A stretch of 64,000 nt of DNA. It comes from Phialophora verrucosa (lineage: Eukaryota > Ascomycota > Eurotiomycetes > Chaetothyriales > Herpotrichiellaceae). Within the stretch, counting starts at the first letter, position 1, and every line of letters starts with the position of its first letter. The notes beneath the pieces were generated by a model, which saw only the letters and a program-made list of their open reading frames with translations, did not search any database and was not told the origin of the DNA. A program made the position numbers and the translations under genes. The DNA is taken from assembly GCA_002099365.1 (NCBI GenBank), contig MSED01000008.1, positions 744,001 to 808,000 on the forward strand, in the 5' to 3' direction. Shown piece after piece: positions 43,701 through 54,341 of this stretch.

Positions 43701-44739
43701 TCAGACTTTCCAGGCTCCCCTCCTGCCATTGCCCCCTCCGTTGCTGCTGACCTCTGTCTCCGGGCTTGGGAGTTCCTTTGGGGTAATGCCTTGCGCTCCG
43801 GTCGAAACTGGAAGACTCGCCTGCCATTCCTCCTTCAAAGCCGCTCGCATGGCATCAACGAGCATCGACGCGTCATCATAGTCCAAGTCCTCACGCATAC
43901 CACGACCGAAAAGGATGGCTGTCGCTTGACGCCCTGAAGGTTGCGGATTTCGCGGATACTTCTTCGAGGAGGATGCATGCGTATGAGGGGTCGGGTACTT
44001 ATAATTCAGGGGCGGGCGAGGGACGATGTGGAAATGTACATGAGGCACAACCTGTGCCGCTCCCGGCCCTAGAAGACGTAAAAGGCTTGATTAGACCGAG
44101 AAGGAGGGTCAAGCGGATCGGTCGAGAAATGGAGCAGGGACCTTGTCATTCGGTAAAGAAAGCAAAGTGGACTCACCGTTGTTCTGGACAACATTGTAAT
44201 CGGCGTCTTCGTGTGGTATATCCGGCAATACAGCCTTGAGCACGGACCTGGCCAGAATTGGGAGGACTCGCCCAATCTGTGGATGTGTGAGTACAAGTGT
44301 CCGCACCATGATCCGGAATGGGAAAGAAGCATGCGGAATCGCCATCCCGGATTCAAGTGCCTCGAATCCTTCCATCGCGATGCTCAAGCTAAGAAACAGA
44401 GCAAGCAGCTGAGCTCAACCATACCTCTGCGCCCTCGTCAGGACTTAAATCCCCGACCTTGACACGGTGCTTCCGTGGCGCCACTAATACATGCCCTCTT
44501 GTCAAGGGCATGATATCCAAAAATGCAACCACATGCTCGCTGGAGTAGAGCACGAACGAAGGCGGGTCTAGCTTTTCGGGATCGAGCTTCGACGCTGCCT
44601 CGTCGCCAGACGATACCGGTGAGACTGGTGGGTACGTCCCAGTGATTGCGCAAAAGGGACAGGAAGGAGAGAAGGCCAGGTCTGATGGCGAAGACGACTT
44701 GGAACTGGTTTCGCGGACAAGTCGTGGCAAGTCGGACAT
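43701..44739 (-). CDS. HIT-family nucleotide hydrolase
   Basis: A histidine-triad protein of the Hint/Hnt/Fhit superfamily, acting on nucleoside phosphoramidates or dinucleoside polyphosphates. It has 260 residues in three exons: 44739-44425, 44276-44177 and 44068-43701. The introns are 148 bp (GTATGG to CACAG) and 108 bp (GTGAGT to TCTAG). The N-terminal part contains CPFCAITG and the conserved substrate-binding SEHVVAFLDIMPLTRGHVLVAPRKH. The second exon has DADYNVVQNNG. The third has the catalytic triad motif PHVHFHIVPR. The C-terminal 100 residues are longer than in minimal HIT proteins and include a Ser/Lys segment and an amphipathic helix. Fungal proteins of this type are usually listed only as HIT domain proteins, so no symbol is given. 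Confidence 0.9.
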
Positions 44740-45393
44740 ATTGCGGCGGTCCTAAAGAGAGTGTACAAATGATTTCTTATACGAGACAGAGCTCTATGGC
44801 GAACGTATATCTATAGAGGCGTAGAAAGAGATAATTTGCCGGAAGAATAAGACAAATAGAGGCGAGTCGTTGGCTAATCGGAATTAATACAAGTGGATGA
44901 AATCGAGAGCCTGATATGCCAAGTGTCGAACCTTTTGTCTGGGCTCTACGGTACACTTCGTCTAGGCGCCAGGCACGCCTAAAGGAACGCCTCGGGAGCC
45001 TCCCTTCATCTCCCCCGGCGGCGGCGGAGGAGGTTGCACCTGGACTCTGCCTTGGGCGGCCATCTGGCTCTAATACTGGGTACAGACATGTGCGCACCGT
45101 CCACCATTCTGTAGGGACAAGAGCAATGGCTGGGAAATTCCGTGGCGCGGTTCTTACTCGTAAGAACTGGTGATAAATACTCAGTAAATGCCGCCAAGAG
45201 ACCGTGGAATCGCCGAGCCGCAGCCTCAGAATCTGTCGAGAATTCTGCCTCGCAATGACACGAAGCTAGAAAAGTGTATGCCGTGACTCAAACATCCATT
45301 CGTCCACTTCGGGCCGTTTCAGCTGCCATTGCGACCAAGGCGGATTCCCTGGGTTCCCGCAGATGGCGCAGCTTCTCCATCCACGCCTGAACG
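44740..45393. promoter_or_regulatory. Divergent promoter region, HIT gene and TRM11
   Basis: 654 bp between divergent start codons. No coding exon is seen. The plus-strand frame at 44916-45173 has no recognisable product. Confidence 0.35.
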
Positions 45394-46953
45394 ATGCAGT
45401 CTTTGATACGCTTCGCTCAGACGCACGAAAGTTTTCGATGCCCTGAGATTGAGGCACTTTCGACCCTTGCGGATCTGCCCTGCGAGATTGTGTCTTACGA
45501 CGAGGATTCTCCTTTCTGCGTAGTGAGGTTTCCGAGTCTTTTTCCATACCAAGGAAGCGAGAATAGGTCGCAACCCGGCGCCGGACACGACCCAGTGTGT
45601 GACGAGAGAATACGAGGGTTTGCAAGGCGCTCTGTTCTCTCGAAATGCATTTATGAGATTTGGGGCCAAGGACGTGACTACGACGAGCTTCACGCAGATG
45701 TCAGGCAGAGGAGTCAACATCTATGGAGGGCCTTCCGGCAGCAGTCGTTCAAGTTCTCCGTTGACTGTTTTGGGAGCACGAGGGATGTGGGCCAACAGAG
45801 AGACATCATCAACTCGTTTCGATATCTCGACTTGAGGGGGAAGATCCAGATGAAGGGACCGGAAGCCGAGTTTGCGGTCTTAGAAGAATGGCTTCCCTTG
45901 CCGCTGCAGTGCGAGACAGCTCCTACAAGCGGACAACCTGAACTGCCCGTGGATGATGTTGCAGGGACAAGTCTGAGGAGAGTCTTTCTAGCACGCAAGA
46001 TCGGTGATTCCTGTCGCTGGCTGAGGGAGAAACACGACCTGAAGAAGCGACCATACATCTCCACCACTTCCATGGATGCAGAGCTGGCCTTGGTGACTGC
46101 GAACATGGCTCTGGCGAATCCTGGAAAGATCTTCCTTGATCCATTCGTCGGCACGGGAGGATCCATGGTGGCAGCAGCGGAACTTGGGGCTGTGGTACTA
46201 GGATCGGACATCGATGGCCGAAGTTTTCGTGGGAAGGGTTCTGGTCTGGATACAGGAGTGGGAGCCAACCTGCAGAGATACGGTCTGACACATCTGTTTG
46301 GCGACTGCCTGACATCAGACTTGACCAACACACCGTTCCGGACCTTTAGAAATGCGTCTGGGTCAGGCGACGGGAGATGGCTGGATGGGATCATCTGTGA
46401 CCCCCCCTATGGCGTCCGCGAAGGATTGAAGGTGCTCGGAACAAAATCCAGACCGAGTGGATCACCAGGTACACAGTCTGACGGCCTGGTTTCCAGTCCT
46501 GTGGGGAGCAACATCCCATCAACCCCGACAATGATTGACGGCGTCCCTGCCCATACGCTGCCTGGGTACATCGCGCCCAAGAAACCATACTCCTTCACAC
46601 GAATGCTTGACGACATTCTAGACTTTGCAGCGAACACACTGGTAGATGGCGGTCGCCTCGCTTTCTGGATGCCCAGTGCGAACGAGAACGAATTTGGCGA
46701 GGAAACAACGGTCATACCCACGCATCCACGACTTGAGTTGAAGCACGAGTGCATCCAGAGGTTCAATAAATGGAGTCGGAGGTTGCTCGTGTATGAAAGA
46801 CTGCCAGCGACGCGGGAGTCCGGGATAGACATAGACTTGTCAACTGGCCGGGGGGAACTGACGGTACCCAGCGCAGGTCGCACGGCCGATGAACTGAATC
46901 CGTTCCGAAAGAGATATTTTCAGTCGTTTGGAGCAGATAGAAATGGTAGCTAG
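45394..46953 (+). CDS. TRM11: tRNA (guanine10-N2)-methyltransferase Trm11
   Basis: The catalytic subunit that, with Trm112, makes N2-methylguanosine at position 10 of tRNAs in the cytoplasm. The intronless frame encodes 519 residues. The N-terminus matches the THUMP-like region of Trm11 (LIRFAQTHESFRCPEIEAL). LARKIGDSCRWLREKHDLKKRPYISTTSMDAELALVTANMA precedes the Rossmann methyltransferase, whose SAM-binding motif I is DPFVGTGGS (about 248-256) and acidic residue motif is GSDIDGR. The catalytic motif IV is DPPYGVREG (about 335-343), the NPPY-type signature of exocyclic N-methylation. The C-terminal region resembles fungal Trm11. The stop lies 105 bp from the end of the oppositely oriented GIR2-like gene. 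Confidence 0.95.
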   Translation: MQSLIRFAQTHESFRCPEIEALSTLADLPCEIVSYDEDSPFCVVRFPSLFPYQGSENRSQPGAGHDPVCDERIRGFARRSVLSKCIYEIWGQGRDYDELHADVRQRSQHLWRAFRQQSFKFSVDCFGSTRDVGQQRDIINSFRYLDLRGKIQMKGPEAEFAVLEEWLPLPLQCETAPTSGQPELPVDDVAGTSLRRVFLARKIGDSCRWLREKHDLKKRPYISTTSMDAELALVTANMALANPGKIFLDPFVGTGGSMVAAAELGAVVLGSDIDGRSFRGKGSGLDTGVGANLQRYGLTHLFGDCLTSDLTNTPFRTFRNASGSGDGRWLDGIICDPPYGVREGLKVLGTKSRPSGSPGTQSDGLVSSPVGSNIPSTPTMIDGVPAHTLPGYIAPKKPYSFTRMLDDILDFAANTLVDGGRLAFWMPSANENEFGEETTVIPTHPRLELKHECIQRFNKWSRRLLVYERLPATRESGIDIDLSTGRGELTVPSAGRTADELNPFRKRYFQSFGADRNGS

Positions 46954-47058
46954 CATTCGCCAGCCACGTCCATCGCTCAATCGTCTCATAGGAGAATGGG
47001 TGGTTGGCGGCAGCACTCAGCAACACTCCGTCCCCTCACCTCACTTCGACAGAGGTGC

Positions 47059-47813
47059 CTAACCGTCGACCTTGAGCTTTTCCACCGCCGCAACGGCATC
47101 CTCGCCGTCAATGTCCTCCTCGTCAACCTTGCCCACCAACCCTCTCTCCCAAAGCTGCTTCCCCGTCAGCCTCTTCTCCTCCACCTTCCCGCCTCGCTTT
47201 TTCTTCTCGTCGGCCTCCTCCTCCTCTCTCGCCTTGCGTTCCTTCTCCTCCATCTCCCGGCGGAAGTTCTCCCTCCACTCCAAAAACCGCTCCCTGTTCA
47301 CCAGTGTACCGTGGAACTTGCGATTTTCTTCCTCCTCTTTCTCGCGGACCAAAATTTCGCGCGCCTCCTCGGCCTGCCGCGTTCGGTCGGAGATCAGCAC
47401 CTCCGCCACCTCTTTCAGCGTGGTGACTAGGGTGAACACCATGGCCATGCCGAGGTTGTCTTCTATGGTGGGTTGGAGGGCGTCGAGGAGCTGCGCCTTG
47501 TCCTCGCCAATATCCAACTGTGGGTGTTTCGGGGCGTTGGGAGGGGAGCTGATGTCCAAGTGCGGGCCGACGTCAGGATACGCGTCCGGGTAAGTGATAT
47601 TAAGCCAGAGGACCGGGGGCTCGGTGTCCTCGTCATGTCCGCCGTCGGGGACGTCGAGAGTAATGGATATTCGGTATGAATTATCCGAGAGGTCTGGCGG
47701 GTTTTACGGTCAGCGTTTCGTCCACTTTATCACGGGAAATCCGGACCTGTGATTTCATCTGGGAAGATCGAGTCGAGAACCTCACGCTCCTCTTTCTGCT
47801 CTTCTATGCCCAT
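47059..47813 (-). CDS. GIR2: RWD-domain protein Gir2
   Basis: A cytosolic, acidic partner of the DRG-type GTPase Rbg2 and of Gcn1 (DFRP2 family), linked to translation and amino-acid starvation responses. It has 233 residues in two exons: 47813-47747 and 47693-47059. The 53-bp intron has an unusual GTCCGG donor, a GCTGAC branch site and a GCCAG acceptor. Splicing gives SIFPDEITDLSDNSYRISITLDVP, the expected RWD start. The RWD domain covers about residues 1-125 and includes LWLNITYPDAYPDVGPHLDIS. A highly charged coiled-coil tail follows, with the conserved FLEWRENFRREM and LTGKQLWERGL motifs of Gir2/RWDD1 proteins. The protein ends about 12 residues after a DEEDIDGEDA acidic patch. Confidence 0.92.
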
Positions 47814-48063
47814 GTTGGATATCTTGAGCGCTGGCCTCAAAGAAGCCGCGACCGCACATGGCAGCAACACAAGCAAATACTGTTGCGGGGGCGTCAAGTC
47901 GTAGATGAATTGTGGTGGGATGTGCCGAACATGAGCCGAAGCAACTTGGGTGCGAGTGGAATGTACTGAATGAGATCTCGACGCACAATCAAGTCGGCTC
48001 ACTCGATTGTGGGCATTCAATTGTGATGATTGAGCGATCAATACATGATGGCAGGCCGGTCAA

Positions 48064-50199
48064 CTACAGCTTAAAGGCACCGCCGGCTACCACGCCAGCA
48101 GTGGCCGCTCTTTTGCCTTTCTTCCCATCCAAGTCTTCCAGCTCGCCCTTCTTGCCCACAACCTTGACATTGCCCTTGCGCAGCTCAGACAGGATATCCG
48201 ACTTCTCTTGTTCCTTGGTCTTGGCCTTCGACTTCTTGGATGCTCCATTACCAGCGCTGTGAGCTGGGCCCGCTCCAGAGGCGCTGCCTTGCGCTTTCTT
48301 CATGCGCTCTTTCTCTCTCCTTCTCCGGCGTAGTTTGTCTTCTCGCGTCATCTCTTCTTTGCTCATACTCGCACCGCTTTTGCGGACGACCATTTTACCA
48401 TTCCTCTTCTCCTCGCCAGGCCGATAGACTTCTTGCGGTGCAAGCATACTTTCCTCAGCATTGACCCCAGCCCCAACAGGCCTCGCATCCTCCATGCTAA
48501 TGGTGGGCTTGTCTTCCACCGCCTTGATCTCCGCTTCCGCCCGTTTAGGCTTGAAGTGCAGATTACTGAGGAGGTCCAGTTGACCTGATACTTCCTTCCA
48601 CAATCTTGAGATTTCTTCGTGCTGCTTCTTGGTCGCGGTGGATCGTTTGTCAACATAACCAGGATCAGTTGCTTTCAAATGCTCCTGCTCGTAGATCCCC
48701 GCGAGGCTGGTCTGAGGCTTCGTGTCATCTAGGTCTATGCGGCCCCGGCGAGCTTCACTCGTGCCACTAGCGGCGTCTGGGCGACGGCGAATGACTTCGT
48801 CGAACTCCCGAGCCAGAATACGTCTCTTGATCAACTGCTCGATCTCCTCCGAGACCTCGGCAGTAATCACAGGCACGGGTTTACCGACTCGCTCGAATTC
48901 CATATCTTCTTCGATCAGGGAGTTCAGAGGTCGATCAGCCCCGCGTGCCTCGCCTGAAAGTGTCCAATCCCTCTTTGCCACGCTGGCAGCTTCAAGGCGG
49001 CGGATCTCGGCGGCAATTGCAGCACGCTGCTTCTCATGTGTGGACATATTTCTCCCCGATGGCCTCGCATCGTCCGCATCAGACCCAGACTCGGGATCCG
49101 AGTCTTCCTCATCTGACTCGAGCAGGTCACGTCGGACATCGGCCATTGCTCGTTGAAGGCTGTTCTCAATGTCATCGACTTCCGGCTGCTGTTGAGGATC
49201 GGGCTGTGTCTTCGGCAGTGCGCGCATTCGCTTCGTCTTTGACTGCTTCTTTGGGGGAGGGGCAAAGAAGTCGGCGTATCGAATGTCGTTTGTATTATCG
49301 AGACCCGGCAGACCGTCGTCTAGGGCGCTGTCCTCGTGGCCCATCATGTCTTCGTCGCTGTCGTCCGCATTCAGGTCTGCGTTTCCAAAAGTCGGCCCAT
49401 CTTCCTCATCCGACCATTCTTCACCTGCATTCATCTCCTCGCCCTTCTCACCAGCATTGACGTTCGTTCTGTGGAAAGGCATGGTTAACGGATCCGCATC
49501 CCAGTCGATATCATCCTCATCGCTTGGGTTGTCATCCTCGCCGCGCACATCTTGTTGCTCTAGAAACTGGGTTTGTCTGTTGAAATCATCGATGGAAAAG
49601 AAACCATCGTTAAGGTTGTTGGGATCTTGGACGTATGTCTCGGGTGCTTCCTGGCCCGACTCAGAGCCATCAGAATCATCCTCCTCGATGTCTTCCATGT
49701 CTTCAAGATCTTGGCTGTCTCCGCGAGCATCATCTTCGCCAAAGGCTTCGTCAGTGCCATCTTCCATGTCAGTGTCCTCTACGTCATCAATTTCTTCCTC
49801 TAAGGCGCTCGCGGCATCCTCCTCCCAGTCGCTCGAAGCAACATGCGCTTCTATACTCGCCTGCTGTCGAGCTCTCTGAGTAGCGATATCCCTCTCTATC
49901 TCTGCGCACGTAGCATCCAGGATTCTTCTCGCTTGCTCCCACACTTGTTTGACTCCGAGACCATTTGTGTAGAGCTGGCGCAATTGTAGAACTTCCTCCT
50001 CCCGCCCGACATCACCTCTCTTTCTCTTCTTCCTGTTCTCATCCCGCCTCGAAGTTTGTGCGACGGCGACATTGGTGGCCAGTGGGTCGAGTATGGATTT
50101 AAGGTGGGCTAAACTGTCGAAATGGAGGGAAGATGGAGGCTGTAGAAAGGCTTCGGCGGAGGTTGATAGAGCGGTCAAAAGGCCACTCGATTCTGCCAT
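48064..50199 (-). CDS. MPP10: U3 small nucleolar RNP protein Mpp10
   Basis: A nucleolar component of the SSU processome, complexed with Imp3 and Imp4, needed for the early 18S pre-rRNA cleavages. The intronless frame encodes 711 residues. The N-terminus matches Mpp10 (LQPPSSLHFDSLAHLKSILDPLATNV). Several long Asp/Glu-rich blocks (about 125-390) are typical of the family. DDIRYADFFAPPPK-like, LNSLIEEDMEFERVGKPVPV and EEIEQLIKRRILAREFDEVIRRRP mark the conserved Imp-binding C-terminal half. A basic tail with KLRRRRREKERMKKA follows. The gene is divergent from the SPX protein, about 970 bp away. A TTAGGGTTT element lies 161 bp upstream of its ATG. Confidence 0.96.
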   Translation of the reverse strand: MAESSGLLTALSTSAEAFLQPPSSLHFDSLAHLKSILDPLATNVAVAQTSRRDENRKKRKRGDVGREEEVLQLRQLYTNGLGVKQVWEQARRILDATCAEIERDIATQRARQQASIEAHVASSDWEEDAASALEEEIDDVEDTDMEDGTDEAFGEDDARGDSQDLEDMEDIEEDDSDGSESGQEAPETYVQDPNNLNDGFFSIDDFNRQTQFLEQQDVRGEDDNPSDEDDIDWDADPLTMPFHRTNVNAGEKGEEMNAGEEWSDEEDGPTFGNADLNADDSDEDMMGHEDSALDDGLPGLDNTNDIRYADFFAPPPKKQSKTKRMRALPKTQPDPQQQPEVDDIENSLQRAMADVRRDLLESDEEDSDPESGSDADDARPSGRNMSTHEKQRAAIAAEIRRLEAASVAKRDWTLSGEARGADRPLNSLIEEDMEFERVGKPVPVITAEVSEEIEQLIKRRILAREFDEVIRRRPDAASGTSEARRGRIDLDDTKPQTSLAGIYEQEHLKATDPGYVDKRSTATKKQHEEISRLWKEVSGQLDLLSNLHFKPKRAEAEIKAVEDKPTISMEDARPVGAGVNAEESMLAPQEVYRPGEEKRNGKMVVRKSGASMSKEEMTREDKLRRRRREKERMKKAQGSASGAGPAHSAGNGASKKSKAKTKEQEKSDILSELRKGNVKVVGKKGELEDLDGKKGKRAATAGVVAGGAFKL

Positions 50200-51169
50200 C
50201 GCTACACGTAGGCCGACAAATTAAGATGGTACATGTGGCATCGTCGACGCTGGAGCGGTTACACTGTTTGCGGCTACAATAATTTCGGTCGCCGCAACGT
50301 TGGAGTATAGGTTTTTTTTTCGTTCACCAACCTGACAGGTGGGACGAGGTAACCTGCGGTTAGGGTTTGGCGTGTATGTGCGCTAACACAATGTGGGTGG
50401 GCTTGAGCGTGGCCACCCACCAGTCTCCAGGCATTCGCAGGCGACCTTAACTAGTGAAGAACGAGTGGAGGAGGATTTTGCCAGAATTTTGCAAGGCAGA
50501 ACGTTCAAGAGAATCTCACTGGCTGGTGTGACATTAACCTCGCCTTACAAGGGGAGCAACCTTACCTTGCATTGGTGTTGGCTGCCAGCTGCATCTCATC
50601 TCGAGATCCATCTCTGGGCCAACCTTTTAGGGGTCCAGGCCCTCGTACGTGTTGACGGAGTAGACCGAGACAGGAACAACAAAAGTTGGGATAAACCTTG
50701 TCAATCGTCATCCGCCAGATTACGTCTATCAGCCAGCTCGAGCCTACTCGTAACTAATTTGTGAGCTGGCGAGATTGCAGAGTGAATTGGAGCGTTCCAC
50801 TGTACACAAGGACGGATGCGGATGAATCTGTGTACTCGTACATAGATTCTCACCTGGGCCTGCCCAGCACAGAAGCATAAAACACTGCATTGGAGCCCTG
50901 GAATGCTGCAAGTCCGTCCAGGATCGAGATGAGGGGCGCCTGGAGTGGGTGGGTGGAGTCCTCGACTAGGTGCCGGGCTGAGTAACATTGGGCTCGAGAG
51001 AGCTGAAGAAAAGTTATAAGCGGACTTGCGCTTCACATGCCCCTCTGCGCCAACATAGTAGATAAGATCTCCTCCCCCGGCGCGCCCGCGGCACCTCTAT
51101 TTTTGTGAGATTCCTCCACCCAGCAGCTGTAAATCAACGACTGCCACTGCGAAGTTCTTGGATCCGAGA
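50200..51169. promoter_or_regulatory. Divergent promoter region, MPP10 and SPX gene
   Basis: 970 bp between start codons. It has a nine-T tract near 50312-50320, of the nucleosome-excluding poly(dA:dT) kind, and TTAGGGTTT at 50360-50368. Both are nearer to MPP10. No coding exon is supported. Confidence 0.4.
50360..50368 (-). promoter_or_regulatory. Telo-box-like element in the MPP10 promoter
   Basis: TTAGGGTTT on the plus strand (AAACCCTAA on the MPP10 strand) lies 161 bp before the MPP10 ATG. Tbf1-type factors bind TTAGGG-containing sites near ribosome-biogenesis and snoRNA genes in several ascomycetes. One copy only, so it may be chance. Confidence 0.3.
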
Positions 51170-53365
51170 ATGAAGTTTGGCGAGACCTTTGCCCAACGGT
51201 CGGTTCCAGAATGGGGCGCATTCAATCTCAATTACAATGGGATCAAGGATGTCATCAAACGGCACACCTCCAACAACTTAAATCATGGCGGCCCTGTCAA
51301 CATCCCCCAGCAGGGAAAGAGCCGCTGGGAAGACTCGGACCGAGCGCTTTTCGACATCTTAAGGAATCAGTATGACAACATCAGTCTCTTCTTGCGAATG
51401 AAACAGGGAGAGATCGACAGGCGGCTCAATGTCCTCAAGAGACAGATCGGCTCTCTCCGAACATATGCCGACGAGAGAGCTCTCGAGGGCGATGTCGTGG
51501 CATCCATGCATGGACGAAAATACCGAAAACTTTCCAAAGAGATGGAAGAACTTGGAGACCTAATCCAAAAGGTTGCTCGGTTTGCCTCCGCTCAGAAAAT
51601 CGCGTTTCGGAAGCTTCTTAAGAAGTATACCAAATGGACAGGTTCTACCTCGTTGCAAACCCGCATGGATGTCGAACTGTTCTCATCCAACCAGCTCAGG
51701 ACAGGTTACTCAGACTACCTACAAGAATTGGCCGAACTGCGAACGCTTCTCACCGAAGAACTGGCCGTCCCGGTGCTGAGAAGGCAGCAGCTTGAACGAC
51801 CGTCCACACAGCAACAGCAGGATGGATTTTCCACCATGAGCACCAGGTCGCTGATCTCTCAGATCAACAACTCTATCAAAGCAGCGCCTTCAGCTTTTGA
51901 TGCTGCTATTATGACAGTGCCATATGGTGAGGCTGCTGGCAGTGCCATGTACTGGATCCATCCAGATAATCTCGACGAAGCGCGCGCCCTCCTTCACAGG
52001 AATATGAAGAGAATCGATTCGTCCTCTTCCTCGCCATCACGAACAGCATCACAAGAATCACTCATATCGGCCAAGGACGTGTCTGCGTCACTTTTGACTA
52101 ATCCCAGCACTCATATGGTCTTTTTCGATAATGCACAGAGATTCGTTGCGGACAAAAGCTCCGCTAGGCCCTCGAGAATAGCTTTGAGCGCGCACTGGAC
52201 CTGCAACAGAAACGCCGCGGTTACGCTTGCTGGACTTTCTCCGAGCTCATCTGGTGAACGAACCATCCTACTTGACCTCGAAGACCTCGCTGTTGCTCTA
52301 AATCGAGATTCAGGACTCAAAATGGATTCAAAAGCGACCGCCGCTGTTCACCAATATCTGATTGAACACAGAGACGTCAAGCCGTTGGCTCAAATCCAAG
52401 CAAACCGTACCCGCTACGTTGGAATGACTAACACCGCAGATGTCGCAAATTGGGCAACTCTCGATACTTCAATCGTGGTCGGTGCCGTGGATACGCGACA
52501 GCTTGGTAATCTACAACAGTCTTCCCAAGGATGGGAAGCTTTCCCGTACCCCGTGTTGCATATCCGTTGGGAGTTTGCTCGAATGCCTGCCGTGGTCCGT
52601 GCATTCGACGAGTCGCACTTGGCGTACAGAGTCCACGACTTCACGATTGAAGATATGGCCATTCGTAAAGTTCAGCAAGACCTTCCTCGTCCGTCGTGGC
52701 AACATCTCCTGGACCTTGATATCACGAAACTGCCTCTTCCCCATGCGCCCAGCTTCAACCGACTCAAAACCACGAGCCGGATCAGAATTAACGCAAGCGA
52801 CATCAGCGGAACGTCCTCAGGCCCGTCCTCAAGCGAGGGCCAGACAGACAGTGTCTTTTCTGCAGGTACCCACGGACATTCTTCTGTAACATCCGAGGAA
52901 ACCCGGGCTCTTACAGTTAGTTCCCCAGAGGGATCGAGGACTCTATCTAAGCAGAAGGCACAGAAGAAGCGGGCACGAATTGTGGTTCCAAATCCAGAAC
53001 CGAGGTTCAGGTACTGGAATGAATTCGATGACGGCGACTCAGACGTCAACCCTCAGGATTCGTATGCTATCTACGTCGACCCCAACGAGCCCACTTTCCC
53101 AGCGCTCGCCGAAGGATGGGAATATGTCAAGTCTTCATGGCCATTGACATTGATCATTGCACGCAAGGCATCCCCGGATGAGCGGACGCCATTGTTATAT
53201 GACGAAGATGTCACTTCTATTGAGTCGTCGGACTCTGACTCTTTCGTTGAGACGCAGCAACAACAGCTGCGTCGAGGCTTGGTCTGGGGTTTGGTCGGCG
53301 GGGTGAGCATTAGTTTTCTCCTCGCCGTTGCAGTTTTGGCCTTTTGCATTTTTAGCCTGACTTAA
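51170..53365 (+). CDS. SPX-domain membrane protein, VTC5-like
   Basis: 731 residues, started at the Met in MKFGETFAQRSVPEWG because SPX proteins usually begin with this sequence; an in-frame Met lies four codons upstream. The SPX domain (about 1-190) binds inositol pyrophosphates and senses phosphate. Lys-rich helix segments such as RKYRKLSKEMEEL and KIAFRKLLKKYTKWTG are visible. A central region (about 240-520) resembles the VTC-type tunnel fold region in yeast Vtc5 (YDR089W), including MYWIHPDNLDEARALL. The C-terminus has one clear hydrophobic helix at the very end (RGLVWGLVGGVSISFLLAVAVLAFCIFSLT), so only a single-pass anchor rather than the three-helix DUF202 of VTC subunits. It probably sits on the vacuole or an endomembrane. 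Vtc5-like identity is by domain order and general similarity. Confidence 0.8.
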   Translation: MKFGETFAQRSVPEWGAFNLNYNGIKDVIKRHTSNNLNHGGPVNIPQQGKSRWEDSDRALFDILRNQYDNISLFLRMKQGEIDRRLNVLKRQIGSLRTYADERALEGDVVASMHGRKYRKLSKEMEELGDLIQKVARFASAQKIAFRKLLKKYTKWTGSTSLQTRMDVELFSSNQLRTGYSDYLQELAELRTLLTEELAVPVLRRQQLERPSTQQQQDGFSTMSTRSLISQINNSIKAAPSAFDAAIMTVPYGEAAGSAMYWIHPDNLDEARALLHRNMKRIDSSSSSPSRTASQESLISAKDVSASLLTNPSTHMVFFDNAQRFVADKSSARPSRIALSAHWTCNRNAAVTLAGLSPSSSGERTILLDLEDLAVALNRDSGLKMDSKATAAVHQYLIEHRDVKPLAQIQANRTRYVGMTNTADVANWATLDTSIVVGAVDTRQLGNLQQSSQGWEAFPYPVLHIRWEFARMPAVVRAFDESHLAYRVHDFTIEDMAIRKVQQDLPRPSWQHLLDLDITKLPLPHAPSFNRLKTTSRIRINASDISGTSSGPSSSEGQTDSVFSAGTHGHSSVTSEETRALTVSSPEGSRTLSKQKAQKKRARIVVPNPEPRFRYWNEFDDGDSDVNPQDSYAIYVDPNEPTFPALAEGWEYVKSSWPLTLIIARKASPDERTPLLYDEDVTSIESSDSDSFVETQQQQLRRGLVWGLVGGVSISFLLAVAVLAFCIFSLT

Positions 53366-54341
53366 GCCTGTATTTATTTTGGCTCAGCGGGTACATGGGT
53401 ATAATCACGACTGACGCGATGTGTATAACTACGATGACCCTGGCGAACAGCGTCCTATAGATTGAAAGAAGATCGTGCTTGGCTCCCATCTCGATGCGAG
53501 TTTGCCGAGTATCGACGTGAAATCGGCGATTTTCTAGCCGGGAGGACGGAACACTGCGACAGAAGCACATGACTCCCTGTCCTCGATCTGCGAGGTAACG
53601 AAAAGGGGCCTAAGAATCGCGCTACGAAACAGTCTTTTTCAACTACAATGGCCGGAACTTCGTTCCTGCTGCGCGAAGTGCAGCTCGCACTGCTTTTGAT
53701 GCCAGCCACCAAGCTGCCGGGCCTCCTTTTAGGTGGTCGCGCAGGCCCAGACGGGGCGGGGAACCATGGCGCTGATACTAGGAGGAGGCAATACGAGCGC
53801 TGGGGGCGAGACGATGTCCGAGGTGGAGCGTATGTACATATGTTTGCCCCCTCCACGGCACTCGCAACGGGCTGTTCACTTTGACGCTGGAAGCAACCGG
53901 CCACTTCGCGCGGAGATACTGTGCCTTCTGTACACGAGGAGGGCCTAGATCTGGCCCTGCGTATCAGCCACTTTTTGCAGCCACAGTTATCTATCATGAT
54001 TGAGGCGTCCTTATCTCCATGGGATTGTTATCTTGGGGTTCTTTCTCGCATCAGATATCGCGAGACCAGTTCTTATCAGTGCATTGGCATCTCGAATCCA
54101 ACTTCCTAGTGGTGGACGCAGATCTGAAGTCCCCCGGAGATGCAGATCTCTCTCAACTTGAGCATGGTAGAGTTGTCGGCTGAGCATTTCTCATGACGAC
54201 GCGAGGCAGGAGGGTAGACCGAGCAGGGTCCAAAACTTCAACCATGTGAGCTGCTAACAGTCGACTTGTAGAGATCGATTGAGATGCCTTTCCTTGAAGT
54301 TACGGCCTCGCTCCAGCTTCACCTTACCTCTGGTAGCAGAT
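53366..54341. other. Intergenic region upstream of the CLC gene
   Basis: 976 bp. A GCTAACAGTCGACTTGTAG sequence (about 54251-54270) looks like a branch site and acceptor, so the CLC transcript may have a 5' UTR intron ending just before the coding region. No other gene is supported. Confidence 0.4.

Noticed and set aside
44277..44424. An extra coding exon inside the first HIT-gene intron
   Set aside because: The 148-bp interval has an open stretch, but joining exon 1 directly to 44276 restores the family sequence; inserting the stretch would disrupt it.
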